Below are positions 8,470-15,664 of a DNA stretch of 64,000 nucleotides, piece after piece. The notes below the pieces were generated by a model that saw only the letters and a list, made by a program, of their open reading frames with translations, was not told the DNA's origin and searched no databases. Origin of the DNA: Mycobacterium sp. 1245111.1 (GTDB lineage: Bacteria; Actinomycetota; Actinomycetes; Mycobacteriales; Mycobacteriaceae); the NCBI RefSeq assembly GCF_001673405.1, contig NZ_LZLV01000005.1, positions 1 through 64,000 on the forward strand, read 5' to 3'. Position 1 is the first letter of the stretch, and the number at the start of each line of letters is the position of its first letter. Made by a program: the position numbers and the translations under genes.

Positions 8470-9116
8470 ATGCCGATCAGGCCGTCTTGAACGGCGCGGG
8501 CAAACAGCGCCGCCTTGGACGGTGCTGAGCGGTGTATCTCGCTGTAGCGCCGTCGGATTCGCTGCAGGTGGGTCCTGACCGTGCTCGGCGCGATGTGCAG
8601 TTTCTTGCTGACCGACTCCTTGTTGTCGGTGAGCAGCCACTCGATGAGGACCCGCCGCTCCTGCGCGGTGAGTTCCGGGCGGCCGCATTGTTGCCCGGCT
8701 CGCACTGCCGCCGCCGCGAGCGGCCCGCGCGCTTCCATGCCCAGCTGAGCGGACATGATTGCATCGATGAGATGTTGTGGCGCTTCGGATTTCACGATGT
8801 AGTTGGCGGCGCCGACGTCCAGGCACTTCAGGATGATCTCAGCCGACGCGATGCGCGAATAGGCGACGACTCGATGCTTGAGGTCGCACAGCTGTTGCAG
8901 GCCAACGTAATCGGGCCGATCCTCACCCCGTTCGGGATCGAAGACGATCACCCCCGTCGGACCGGCGCAACGCTGACGCTCGTCGAGGAATTCGGCCACC
9001 GAGCGGTAGGCAGGCACGGTGCCGGTTGCGATCGATGCTTCCGTGACCCAGCGCATCACACCGGCGTGAACGATCGGGTGATCGTCGATCACCACCAGCG
9101 GGACGTTGCAAGTCAT
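8457..9116 (-). CDS. Second NarL/LuxR-family response regulator
   Basis: 219 residues from ATG 9116. Receiver domain with D11/D12 (VVIDDHP), candidate phospho-acceptor D60 in VIVFDPERG, serine in VVAYSR and lysine in YIVKSEAP near 112. The phospho-acceptor is followed by PERG rather than the common MPG, and the receiver is somewhat divergent. The C-terminal helix-turn-helix is LTAQERRVLIEWLLTDNK then APSTVRTHLQRIRRRY. It is convergent with and overlaps the kinase gene end by 13 bp, so transcription of the two may interfere. Confidence 0.9.
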   Translation of the reverse strand: MTCNVPLVVIDDHPIVHAGVMRWVTEASIATGTVPAYRSVAEFLDERQRCAGPTGVIVFDPERGEDRPDYVGLQQLCDLKHRVVAYSRIASAEIILKCLDVGAANYIVKSEAPQHLIDAIMSAQLGMEARGPLAAAAVRAGQQCGRPELTAQERRVLIEWLLTDNKESVSKKLHIAPSTVRTHLQRIRRRYSEIHRSAPSKAALFARAVQDGLIGIHDV

Positions 9117-9146
9117 CTGACACCCTGGACGTCGGTTCCAATATCC

Positions 9147-9193
9147 GGTACATCACGTACCGTGTGAGATTAGCGGGACAAGACGTACCATGT
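9147..9193. promoter_or_regulatory. Repeated ACGTACC-type sites, candidate operator of the TetR gene
   Basis: GGTAC (9147-9151) and GTACC (9157-9161) form an inverted repeat, and ACGTACCGTGT (9155-9165) recurs as ACGTACCATGT (9183-9193) 28 bp further on, ending five bases before the TetR start codon. Repeated elements overlapping the promoter and start of a TetR gene suggest autorepression. The divergent response regulator start at 9116 is only 31 bp away, so it may be co-controlled. Confidence 0.5.
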
Positions 9194-9198
9194 AAAGC

Positions 9199-9888
9199 AT
9201 GAATTCGACTGTGTCGCCCGGGGCGGCCGTCGACGGCCGGGCGGCCCGCTGGTCGGGACAGCGTGAGAAGCGTCGGGCGGAGTTCGTCGAGGCCGCGCTC
9301 GAGGCGATCGCCCGCTACGGACCGCAGGCGTCGACCGAGCAGGTAGCCGACCATGTCGGGGTGACCCGCACCAAGCTCTACCGCTATTTCGACGGCGCCG
9401 CTGACCTGCACCACAGCATCGCCCGACGAGCCAGCGACATGCTCACCGCCGAGCAGACTTTGGTCTGGGACGGGCCGATCAGCCCCATGCAAATGGTCAC
9501 CGGAACCGTGTCGATGCACCTGCGGTGGCGGATGGAACACCCGAACTTGTACGAGTACCTGACCCGCCACTCGCTCAGCGACGACGACCACGCCGTCGCC
9601 GCCATCCACGACGTCAATCGCGCGGTCGCCGCGAATCTCGCGGAGGTGATCGCGAGGTTCTACCGCACGCTCGGGATCGACGAACGCTCGGCCGTGCCGC
9701 TGAGCATCGGGGCCGTCGGCTTCGTCGAGTCCTCGGTGACCCACTGGCTCAACGACCCGGCGCCGATGTCCCGCAAGCAATTCACCACCCAACTCGCCGA
9801 ATGGATGTGGTCGCTGCTGAACACCGCGCCACTCCAGGCCGGGCTTCAGATTGACCCGCATCAACCGGTCGCGCCGCAAAGCCCCTGA
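9199..9888 (+). CDS. TetR-family transcriptional regulator
   Basis: 229 residues from ATG 9199. The N-terminal helix-turn-helix is clear: RRAEFVEAALEAIARYGPQA, then TEQVADHVGVTRTKLYRYFDGAADL (about 27-75). The ligand domain is helical with no recognisable specificity. The first 20 residues are a small extension (AAVDGRAARWSGQ). Repeated sites overlap its promoter. It is followed at once by a 13-bp hairpin and tRNA-Tyr in the opposite orientation; no obvious target gene sits beside it, unless the divergent response regulator is one. Confidence 0.88.
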   Translation: MNSTVSPGAAVDGRAARWSGQREKRRAEFVEAALEAIARYGPQASTEQVADHVGVTRTKLYRYFDGAADLHHSIARRASDMLTAEQTLVWDGPISPMQMVTGTVSMHLRWRMEHPNLYEYLTRHSLSDDDHAVAAIHDVNRAVAANLAEVIARFYRTLGIDERSAVPLSIGAVGFVESSVTHWLNDPAPMSRKQFTTQLAEWMWSLLNTAPLQAGLQIDPHQPVAPQSP

Positions 9889-9894
9889 AACGAA

Positions 9895-9928
9895 TGGTCC
9901 CGCAGCGCGAACTCTCGCTGCGGGACCA
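9895..9928. terminator. Bidirectional terminator between TetR gene and tRNA-Tyr
   Basis: Perfect 13-bp inverted repeat TGGTCCCGCAGCG (9895-9907) / CGCTGCGGGACCA (9916-9928) with an eight-base loop. It starts six bases after the TetR stop and six bases beyond the 3' end of the tRNA gene, so it can end both transcripts. Confidence 0.8.
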
Positions 9929-9934
9929 CCTCGG

Positions 9935-10017
9935 TGGCAGATCCAGGATTCGAACCTGGGTAGGCGTTAGCCGACGGATTTACAGTCCGCTCCCATTGGC
10001 CGCTCGGGCAATCTGCC
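9935..10017 (-). tRNA. tRNA-Tyr (anticodon GTA)
   Basis: 83-base class II tRNA. On the minus strand the acceptor pairs GGCAGAT with ATCTGCC, the anticodon loop is CTGTAAA with anticodon GTA between stems GCGGA and TCCGT, there is a long variable arm (GGC-TAAC-GCC), and the T arm CCAGG-TTCGAAT-CCTGG is perfect. The discriminator base is A; CCA is not encoded. A long variable arm is normal for bacterial tRNA-Tyr. Confidence 0.97.
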
Positions 10018-10098
10018 GGTGTATTACGGGTAGCTAGCCTACAACGAAGATGTACTCCTATAACAAACAGCCCGACACCGATGGAAGGAGACGTATCG

Positions 10099-10590
10099 AT
10101 GGCGGATTCATCGTTTGACGTCGTGAGCAAACTCGACCGGCAAGAGGTCGACAACGCCCTCAACCAGGCCGCAAAGGAACTCGGCACCCGATACGACTTC
10201 CGCGGCACCGACACCAAGATCGCGTGGAAGGGCGACGAAGCGATCGAGCTGACCAGCTCCACCGAGGAGCGGGTCAAGGCCGCCCTCGACGTGTTCAAGG
10301 AAAAGCTGATCCGGCGCGACATCAGCCTCAAGGCCTTCGACGCCGGCGAACCGCAGGCCTCCGGCAAGACCTACAAGGTCACCGGCACCCTCAAAGAAGG
10401 CATTGCCAGCGAACACGCCAAGAAGATCACCAAGCTGATTCGCGATGAGGGGCCCAAGAGCGTCAAGACCCAGATCCAGGGCGACGAGGTCCGCGTCAGC
10501 AGCAAGAGCCGTGACGACCTGCAGGCCGTCCAGGCCCTGCTGAAGGGTGCCGACCTGGAGGTGGCGCTGCAGTTCGTCAACTACCGGTAA
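10099..10590 (+). CDS. YajQ family (UPF0234) nucleotide-binding protein
   Basis: 163 residues from ATG 10099, chosen over the in-frame ATG at 10081 because GGAAGGAG lies at the right distance upstream. Two ferredoxin-like halves: [20 protein letters not shown] with [11 protein letters not shown] near 33-43, then the second half with [20 protein letters not shown] and [19 protein letters not shown]; it ends LQFVNYR as usual. Family members bind nucleotides (cyclic di-GMP in Xanthomonas) and RNA or protein partners; the mycobacterial role is not established. It corresponds to Rv0566c and sits next to the BVMO gene as in M. tuberculosis. Confidence 0.94.
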   Translation: MADSSFDVVSKLDRQEVDNALNQAAKELGTRYDFRGTDTKIAWKGDEAIELTSSTEERVKAALDVFKEKLIRRDISLKAFDAGEPQASGKTYKVTGTLKEGIASEHAKKITKLIRDEGPKSVKTQIQGDEVRVSSKSRDDLQAVQALLKGADLEVALQFVNYR

Positions 10591-10632
10591 CGTGATCGGC
10601 ACCACATCGCCGCGGTAGAAGCGAGGTTCGTG

Positions 10633-12111
10633 ATGGGCGTGACCGACGTCGACGTCGTCATCATCGGCGCGGGCATCTCGGGGCTCGGCGCGGCCTACCG
10701 CATCACCGAGCGCAATCCGGGGACGAGCTACGTCATCCTGGAGCGCCGCGAGCAACTCGGCGGCACCTGGGACCTGTTCCGCTATCCGGGCGTGCGGTCC
10801 GACAGCAGCATCTTCACGCTGTGCTTTCCGTGGGAGCCGTGGACCAAGGAGCAACGCGTCGCCGACGGCGCTGACATCCGCGAGTACCTGAAGGAGACCG
10901 CGCACAAGCACGGGATCGACCAGCACATCGAGTTCGGCACCCACGTCCGCTCGGCGGATTGGGACTCCACGACCGACACCTGGACCGTCACCGCCACCCA
11001 GAACGGCTCCGAACGGACCTACCGCGGCCGCTTCGTGTTCTTCGGGTCCGGCTACTACAACTACGACGAGGCCTACACCCCGGACTTCCCCGGCTTCAAC
11101 GAGTTCGAGGGCACCATCGTGCACCCCCAGTACTGGCCCGACGAACTCGACTACCGGGACAAGAAGATCGTGGTGATCGGCAGCGGGGCGACCGCGATGT
11201 CGCTGATTCCGTCGCTAGCCGAAACGGCGTCGAAGGTCACCATGCTGCAGCGCTCACCGACCTACCTGTTCTCGGCGGCCAGGAGCAGCGGGTCGACCAA
11301 CTTTGTACGAAAAATTCTGCCCCGCAAGATTTCTCATGCCTATGCGCGACAGAGCAACGCGTTGATGGAAGGCGTGATCTGGTTCCTGGCCCGCAAGGCA
11401 CCGGGCTTCGTGAAGTGGTGGATTCGCCAGATCGCGCTGCACTATCTGCCCAAGGGGTACGACGTCGACACCCACTTCAAGCCGCGCTACAACCCGTGGG
11501 ATCAGCGGTTGTGCCTGATCCCCGACGCCGACCTCTACGTCGCGATCGGCGACGGCCGTGCCGAGGTGGTAACCGATCACATCGACCACTTCGATTCCAC
11601 CGGAATCGCTTTGAAGTCGGGTAAGCATCTCGACGCCGACGTGATCGTCACGGCGACGGGTCTGCAACTGCAGGCGTTGGGCGGGGTGACCGTGTCGATC
11701 GACGGCGCCGAGGTCAAGCCGCAGGACCGCTTCGTCTACAAGGCCCACATGCTGGAGGACGTCCCGAATCTGTTCTGGTGTGTCGGATACACCAACGCGT
11801 CGTGGACCCTGCGCGCCGACATGACCGCCCGCGCGACGGCAAAGCTGTTGGACCACATGGCTACTCACGGCTACACCCACGCCTACCCCCATCTGTCGGG
11901 CGAGCCTATGCCCGAGAAGCCGGCATGGGACATCCAGGCCGGCTACGTGCTGCGGGCACCGCACGCGTTGCCGAAGTCGGGGATCAAGCGGCCGTGGAAC
12001 GTTCGGCAGAACTACTTCGCCGACGCGATCGATTACCGGTTCGACCGGATCACCGAGGCGATGGTGTTCTCGCGAACTGCCGGTAAAGATCAGGCGACCG
12101 CAATACGCTGA
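10633..12111 (+). CDS. Flavin-dependent (Baeyer-Villiger type) monooxygenase, Rv0565c-like
   Basis: 492 residues from ATG 10633 (GTG 10630 directly before it is an alternative; an AAGCGAGG-type site precedes both). The FAD Rossmann motif GAGISGLG is at 12-19, followed by GGTWDLFRYPGVRSDS. The BVMO fingerprint FEGTIVHPQYWP sits at about 158-169, and the NADPH Rossmann motif VVIGSGATAMSL follows. This class inserts oxygen next to carbonyls or oxidises sulfur; the M. tuberculosis counterpart has been linked to thioamide prodrug activation. Only four bases separate it from gpsA, so they form one unit. Confidence 0.92.
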   Translation: MGVTDVDVVIIGAGISGLGAAYRITERNPGTSYVILERREQLGGTWDLFRYPGVRSDSSIFTLCFPWEPWTKEQRVADGADIREYLKETAHKHGIDQHIEFGTHVRSADWDSTTDTWTVTATQNGSERTYRGRFVFFGSGYYNYDEAYTPDFPGFNEFEGTIVHPQYWPDELDYRDKKIVVIGSGATAMSLIPSLAETASKVTMLQRSPTYLFSAARSSGSTNFVRKILPRKISHAYARQSNALMEGVIWFLARKAPGFVKWWIRQIALHYLPKGYDVDTHFKPRYNPWDQRLCLIPDADLYVAIGDGRAEVVTDHIDHFDSTGIALKSGKHLDADVIVTATGLQLQALGGVTVSIDGAEVKPQDRFVYKAHMLEDVPNLFWCVGYTNASWTLRADMTARATAKLLDHMATHGYTHAYPHLSGEPMPEKPAWDIQAGYVLRAPHALPKSGIKRPWNVRQNYFADAIDYRFDRITEAMVFSRTAGKDQATAIR

Positions 12112-12115
12112 CCGA

Positions 12116-13138
12116 ATGGCAGCTACGCGCGAACCGACCGTCGTCGTCCTGGGTGGCGGCTCTTGGGGCACTACCGTCGCATCGATCTGCGCGCGACGCG
12201 GCCCGACGCTGCAGTGGGTGCGGTCGGAGGAGACCGCCAAGGACATCAACGAGAACCACCGCAACACCAAATACCTTGGCGAAGAGCACGTCCTGTCCGA
12301 AAGCCTGCGCGCCACCACCGACTTCGCCGAGGCCGCGCAATGCGCGGACGTGGTGGTGATGGGCGTCCCGTCGCATGGATTCCGCGGGGTGCTGACTGAG
12401 CTGGCGTCGGAGCTGCGGCCATGGGTACCGGTGGTGTCGCTGGTCAAGGGTCTCGAGCAGGGCACCAACATGCGGATGTCGCAGATCGTCGACGAGGTGC
12501 TGCCCGGCCACCCGGCCGGTATCTTGGCCGGACCCAACATCGCCCGCGAGGTCGCCGAGGGCTACGCGGCCGCCGCGGTGCTGGCGATGCCGGACCAGCA
12601 TCTGGCCGCGCAGCTCGGTCAGCTGTTCCGCACCAAGCGTTTTCGCGTGTACACGATCGACGACGTGTTGGGTGTCGAGATGGCCGGCGCGCTGAAGAAC
12701 GTGTACGCGATCGCGGTCGGGATGGGCTACTCGCTCGGGATCGGCGAGAACACCCGCGCGATGGTGATCGCCCGCTCGGTGCGCGAGATGTCGAAGCTGG
12801 GCGAGGCGATGGGCGGCCAGCGCGACACGTTCGCCGGCCTGGCCGGCATGGGCGATCTGATCGTCACCTGCACCAGCCAGCGCAGCCGTAACCGGCACGT
12901 CGGCGAGCAGTTGGGTTCGGGCAAGACCATCGACGAGATCATCTCGTCGATGAACCAGGTCGCCGAGGGCGTCAAGGCGGCCAGCGTGATCATGGAGTTC
13001 GCCGACAAGTACGGGCTGAACATGCCGATCGCGCGCGAGGTGGACGGGGTGATCAACCACGGCGCGACCGTCGAGGACGCCTACCGCGGATTGGCCGCGG
13101 AGACGCCCGGCCACGAGGTGCACGGCGCGGGTTTTTGA
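12116..13138 (+). CDS. gpsA: NAD(P)-dependent glycerol-3-phosphate dehydrogenase
   Basis: 340 residues from ATG 12116, four bases after the monooxygenase stop. N-terminal dinucleotide-binding motif GGGSWGTTVA (about 11-20), GVPSHGFR, the KGLEQGT segment, AGPNIAREVAEG, and the catalytic lysine in GALKNVYAIAVG (about 194), followed by GLAGMGDLIVTCTS and SRNRHVG. It reduces dihydroxyacetone phosphate to sn-glycerol 3-phosphate for phospholipid synthesis in the cytosol. It corresponds to gpdA1 (Rv0564c). The small inverted-repeat element begins about 50 bp after its stop. Confidence 0.95.
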   Translation: MAATREPTVVVLGGGSWGTTVASICARRGPTLQWVRSEETAKDINENHRNTKYLGEEHVLSESLRATTDFAEAAQCADVVVMGVPSHGFRGVLTELASELRPWVPVVSLVKGLEQGTNMRMSQIVDEVLPGHPAGILAGPNIAREVAEGYAAAAVLAMPDQHLAAQLGQLFRTKRFRVYTIDDVLGVEMAGALKNVYAIAVGMGYSLGIGENTRAMVIARSVREMSKLGEAMGGQRDTFAGLAGMGDLIVTCTSQRSRNRHVGEQLGSGKTIDEIISSMNQVAEGVKAASVIMEFADKYGLNMPIAREVDGVINHGATVEDAYRGLAAETPGHEVHGAGF

Positions 13139-13190
13139 TGTGCACTGCCTGATCACACCGGTCACATACGCACCAAGACTTGGGGCCCAC

Positions 13191-13224
13191 TCTTTTTTGG
13201 AAACGTGACCACATGCGATATCAC
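13191..13224 (+). repeat. Left terminal inverted repeat (34 bp)
   Basis: Outer part TCTTTTTTGGAA, middle GACCA, inner part ATGCGATATCAC. It pairs with 13630-13663 with four mismatches (positions 13, 14, 16 and 22 of the repeat). The stop codon of the HicB-like gene (13221-13223) lies inside its inner end. Confidence 0.75.
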
Positions 13225-13559
13225 AAGTCGAACAAGCCAATTGGCGATCGACCTGCGAGCTTCTGCACGACCCACTGATTCATCGACACGTTCTGCTCAG
13301 CGGCCTCCACGGTGAGCTGCGAGTGGAGCATCGGCGACGTCCTGACGACGAACCGTCCGCTGAATTTTCGATCGGTCAGTGGCGGCGGGATGTCGCCACC
13401 CTCGCGCTCGGCGAGGTAGTCGTCGACGGATTGCTCGACGCCGATGATCGCTTCGTGGAGGGTCGGCGCCGACTGCTTCAACCACGGCAGTTCCAGGCAG
13501 CGACCGACGTATTCGCGGTACTCAGAGGACCATTCGGCACGGTAGGTGTAACGGTTCAC
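13221..13559 (-). CDS. Solitary HicB-like antitoxin-type protein
   Basis: 112 residues from GTG 13559. The frame is open upstream to 13670, but that extension starts outside the flanking repeat and has no family resemblance, so it is rejected. N-terminal half: YTYRAEWSSEYREYVGRCLE and PTLHEAIIGVEQSVDDYLAE, the HicB degenerate RNase H-like fold; C-terminal half: RFVVRTSPMLHSQLTVEAAE and SMNQWVVQKLAG, a ribbon-helix-helix DNA-binding region. No hicA-type toxin gene is adjacent. No clear ribosome site precedes the GTG; instead the palindrome GGTGATATCACC lies 7-18 bases upstream, suggesting autoregulation and perhaps a leaderless message. It is the only gene of the putative mobile element. Confidence 0.8.
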   Translation of the reverse strand: MNRYTYRAEWSSEYREYVGRCLELPWLKQSAPTLHEAIIGVEQSVDDYLAEREGGDIPPPLTDRKFSGRFVVRTSPMLHSQLTVEAAEQNVSMNQWVVQKLAGRSPIGLFDL

Positions 13560-13565
13560 CTGTGT

Positions 13566-13577
13566 GGTGATATCACC
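13566..13577. promoter_or_regulatory. Palindrome GGTGATATCACC upstream of the HicB-like gene
   Basis: Perfect 12-bp palindrome just upstream of the HicB-like start codon. A second palindrome, TCGATATCGA, is at 13612-13621, and the octamer GTGATATC also occurs inside both terminal repeats (13217-13224 on the minus strand, 13630-13637 on the plus). AT-rich GATATC is rare in this GC-rich DNA, so four copies in 473 bp are unlikely to be chance. Likely operator(s) for the ribbon-helix-helix domain. Confidence 0.55.
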
Positions 13578-13629
13578 TGGGCGCCGGGTCCGGGATTCGG
13601 CTTGTGGATATTCGATATCGACGGGACGG

Positions 13630-13663
13630 GTGATATCGCATATGGTCCCAATTCCAAAAAAGA
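13630..13663 (-). repeat. Right terminal inverted repeat (34 bp)
   Basis: Read on the minus strand it is TCTTTTTTGGAA, four variable and six shared bases, then ATATGCGATATCAC; 30 of 34 positions match the left repeat. The flanking bases CCAC (13664-13667) repeat those before the left end. Confidence 0.75.
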
Positions 13664-13701
13664 CCACCACCCGAGAGCGGGGACTGCTGGGGCTGGTGTG
13701 A

Positions 13702-14565
13702 CTAGCGCCCGGCCATCTCTTCGAGACGACGGATGCGGTCTGCCATCGGCGGGTGGGTGGAGAACAACGCGCCCATCTTCTCGCCGGCGCGGAACGGGCT
13801 GGCGATCATCAGGTGCGCCTGCGCGGCCAGCTGCGGCTCGGGCGGCAGCGGCGCGGCCTGCACACCGCCGGAGATCTTGCGCAGCGCCGATGCCAGCGCT
13901 AACGGGTCACCGGTCAGGATCGCACCCGACTCGTCGGCCTGATACTCGCGTGACCGCGACACCGCCAACTTCACGATCGTCGCCGCGATCGGGCCCAGCA
14001 ACGAAACCAGCAGCAGCGCAAAGGGATTGCCGCCTTCACGATCGTTGCCACTCATCGACCCGAAGATGAACGCCATGTTGGCCAGGGCGCTGACCACCGA
14101 CGCCAGCGCGCCGGCCACACACGAGATCAGGATGTCGCGGTTGTAGACGTGCGACAGTTCGTGGCCCAGCACCGCGCGCAGCTCACGCTCGTTGAGGATG
14201 TTCAGGATCCCGGTGGTGCAGCACACCGCGGCGTTGCGCGGGTTGCGGCCGGTGGCGAACGCGTTGGGTGCGGCGGTGTCGCTGATGTAGAGCCGCGGCA
14301 TCGGCTGGTGAGCGGCGGTGGCCAGCTCGCGCACGATCCGATAGATCACCGGCTCCTGCAGTTCGGACACCGGCTGCGCGTGCATCGCCCGCAGCGCCAG
14401 TTTGTCGCTGTTGAAGTAGGTGTAGACGTTCATGCCGACGGCGAACAGCACGGCGACGAACATCACGCCCCTGCCGAACAAACTGCCTACGAACACGATC
14501 AGTGCCGACATACCAACCAGCAACGCGAACGTTTTCGCCGTGTTGTGATGCGGATGCCAGGTCAT
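13702..14565 (-). CDS. htpX: Membrane zinc metalloprotease HtpX
   Basis: 287 residues from ATG 14565 with GGAGG seven bases upstream (a TTG one codon earlier is less likely). Two N-terminal transmembrane helices (about 12-30 and 34-50), then the zinc motif HELSH at 135-139 and the third ligand in [10 protein letters not shown] near 212, with two further hydrophobic segments between (about 147-170 and 185-205). The C-terminus carries [10 protein letters not shown], conserved in M48B proteases. It degrades damaged membrane proteins from the cytosolic side. Corresponds to Rv0563. Confidence 0.95.
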   Translation of the reverse strand: MTWHPHHNTAKTFALLVGMSALIVFVGSLFGRGVMFVAVLFAVGMNVYTYFNSDKLALRAMHAQPVSELQEPVIYRIVRELATAAHQPMPRLYISDTAAPNAFATGRNPRNAAVCCTTGILNILNERELRAVLGHELSHVYNRDILISCVAGALASVVSALANMAFIFGSMSGNDREGGNPFALLLVSLLGPIAATIVKLAVSRSREYQADESGAILTGDPLALASALRKISGGVQAAPLPPEPQLAAQAHLMIASPFRAGEKMGALFSTHPPMADRIRRLEEMAGR

Positions 14566-14635
14566 CAAAGTCCTCCTACGACCAGCCGGATTCTCCCCAT
14601 TTAACGCCGGTCAGCCACGGCAGAGTTCCGCACAA

Positions 14636-15643
14636 CTAGCCGTGTCGGTGGATCGTGTAGTCGACCAGCGTCGCGAGCGCGTTGCGTCCGGGGCCTTCGG
14701 GCAACGCGGCAAGCTCCTCGCGGGCCTGCGCCGCGTACTGCGCAACGGTCTCCTTGGCTTTGACCATGCCGTCTGAGGCCCGCAGCAATGCCAGCGCCTC
14801 GGCGAGTGACGCGTCGTCCTCGACCGGGCCGGCCAGCAGCTCGCGCAGCCGATCGGCATCGGGTCCACGGTCGTGCAGCGCGTAGAGCACCGGCAACGTG
14901 TGCACGCCTTCGCGCAGGTCGGTGCCGGGCAGCTTGCCGGACTCGTCGGGGTCGCTGTCGATGTCGATGATGTCGTCGGAGATCTGGAACGCCGTGCCGA
15001 CCAGGTCGCCCAGCCGACTGAGCCGCTCGGTCTGCTCGGCGTCGGCGCCGGAGAACATCGCGCCGAATCGGCCGGCGGCGCCGATGAGGCACGCCGTCTT
15101 CTCGTGGACCACCTTGAGGTAGTGCGCGATCGGATCGGCCTTGTCGGCCGCCCCTTTAGTTTCGCGCATCTGCCCGGTGACCAGCTGGGCGAACGTGTCG
15201 GCGATGATCCGCACCGCGTCCGGCCCCAGCCGCGACACCAGCCGGGACGCCGTGGCGAACAGGTAGTCCCCGGCCAGGATCGCCACATTGTTGTTCCACC
15301 GCAGGTTGGCGCTGGGGGCACCGCGCCGCACCTGCGCCTCGTCCATCACGTCGTCGTGGTAGAGCGTCGCCAGATGCACCAGCTCGATGACGGCGCCGGC
15401 AATCGTGACGTCATCGGAGTCCGGGTGCGGGCCCAGCTGAGCCGACAACACCGCGAACAGCGGTCGGAATCGTTTGCCACCAGCCTCGAACAGATGCAGT
15501 ACCGCGTCCGTCATCAGGTCGTCTGACCCGCGCAGCTCGGTTTCCATCAGTTGCTCGATGCGGGCCACCCCGTCGCGCACGCTGGTGGCGAATTCGGCGT
15601 CGCCAAAATCCACGCCCGCCACCACTGTCGCCGGAGTCCTCAC
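14636..15643 (-). CDS. grcC1: Polyprenyl diphosphate synthase GrcC1-type
   Basis: 335 residues from GTG 15643; the frame is open further upstream, but that part overlaps menJ and is a shadow. Trans-prenyltransferase motifs: GGKRFRP (55-61), first aspartate-rich motif YHDDVMDEAQVRRG (DDxxD at 97-101), GDYLFA, and second motif ISDDIIDIDSD (223-227). It condenses IPP units onto an allylic diphosphate, probably giving the menaquinone side chain; the chain length cannot be read reliably. It is divergent from menJ with only 21 bp between start codons, tying side-chain synthesis to its later saturation. Confidence 0.92.
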   Translation of the reverse strand: MRTPATVVAGVDFGDAEFATSVRDGVARIEQLMETELRGSDDLMTDAVLHLFEAGGKRFRPLFAVLSAQLGPHPDSDDVTIAGAVIELVHLATLYHDDVMDEAQVRRGAPSANLRWNNNVAILAGDYLFATASRLVSRLGPDAVRIIADTFAQLVTGQMRETKGAADKADPIAHYLKVVHEKTACLIGAAGRFGAMFSGADAEQTERLSRLGDLVGTAFQISDDIIDIDSDPDESGKLPGTDLREGVHTLPVLYALHDRGPDADRLRELLAGPVEDDASLAEALALLRASDGMVKAKETVAQYAAQAREELAALPEGPGRNALATLVDYTIHRHG

Positions 15644-15664
15644 CCGACCAACATACTGGGGGAC

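Larger units (their letters stand above)
13191..13663. mobile_element. Candidate 473-bp mobile element with 34-bp terminal inverted repeats and a HicB-like gene
   Basis: The segment between gpsA and htpX is bounded by 34-bp inverted repeats matching at 30 of 34 positions; both outer ends read TCTTTTTTGGAA and both inner ends ATGCGATATCAC. The four bases just outside each end are CCAC (13187-13190 and 13664-13667), compatible with a target-site duplication. Between the repeats is a single gene of 112 residues encoding a HicB-like protein; there is no transposase, so movement would need a helper in trans. gpsA and htpX are neighbours in the recalled M. tuberculosis order, which fits an insertion. 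The size resembles a MITE with cargo. I know of no named element with these ends. Confidence 0.6.

Noticed and set aside
13560-13670. Upstream extension of the HicB-like frame to 13670
   Set aside because: It would start outside the flanking repeat and run through the palindromes; HicB similarity begins only at the GTG at 13559.
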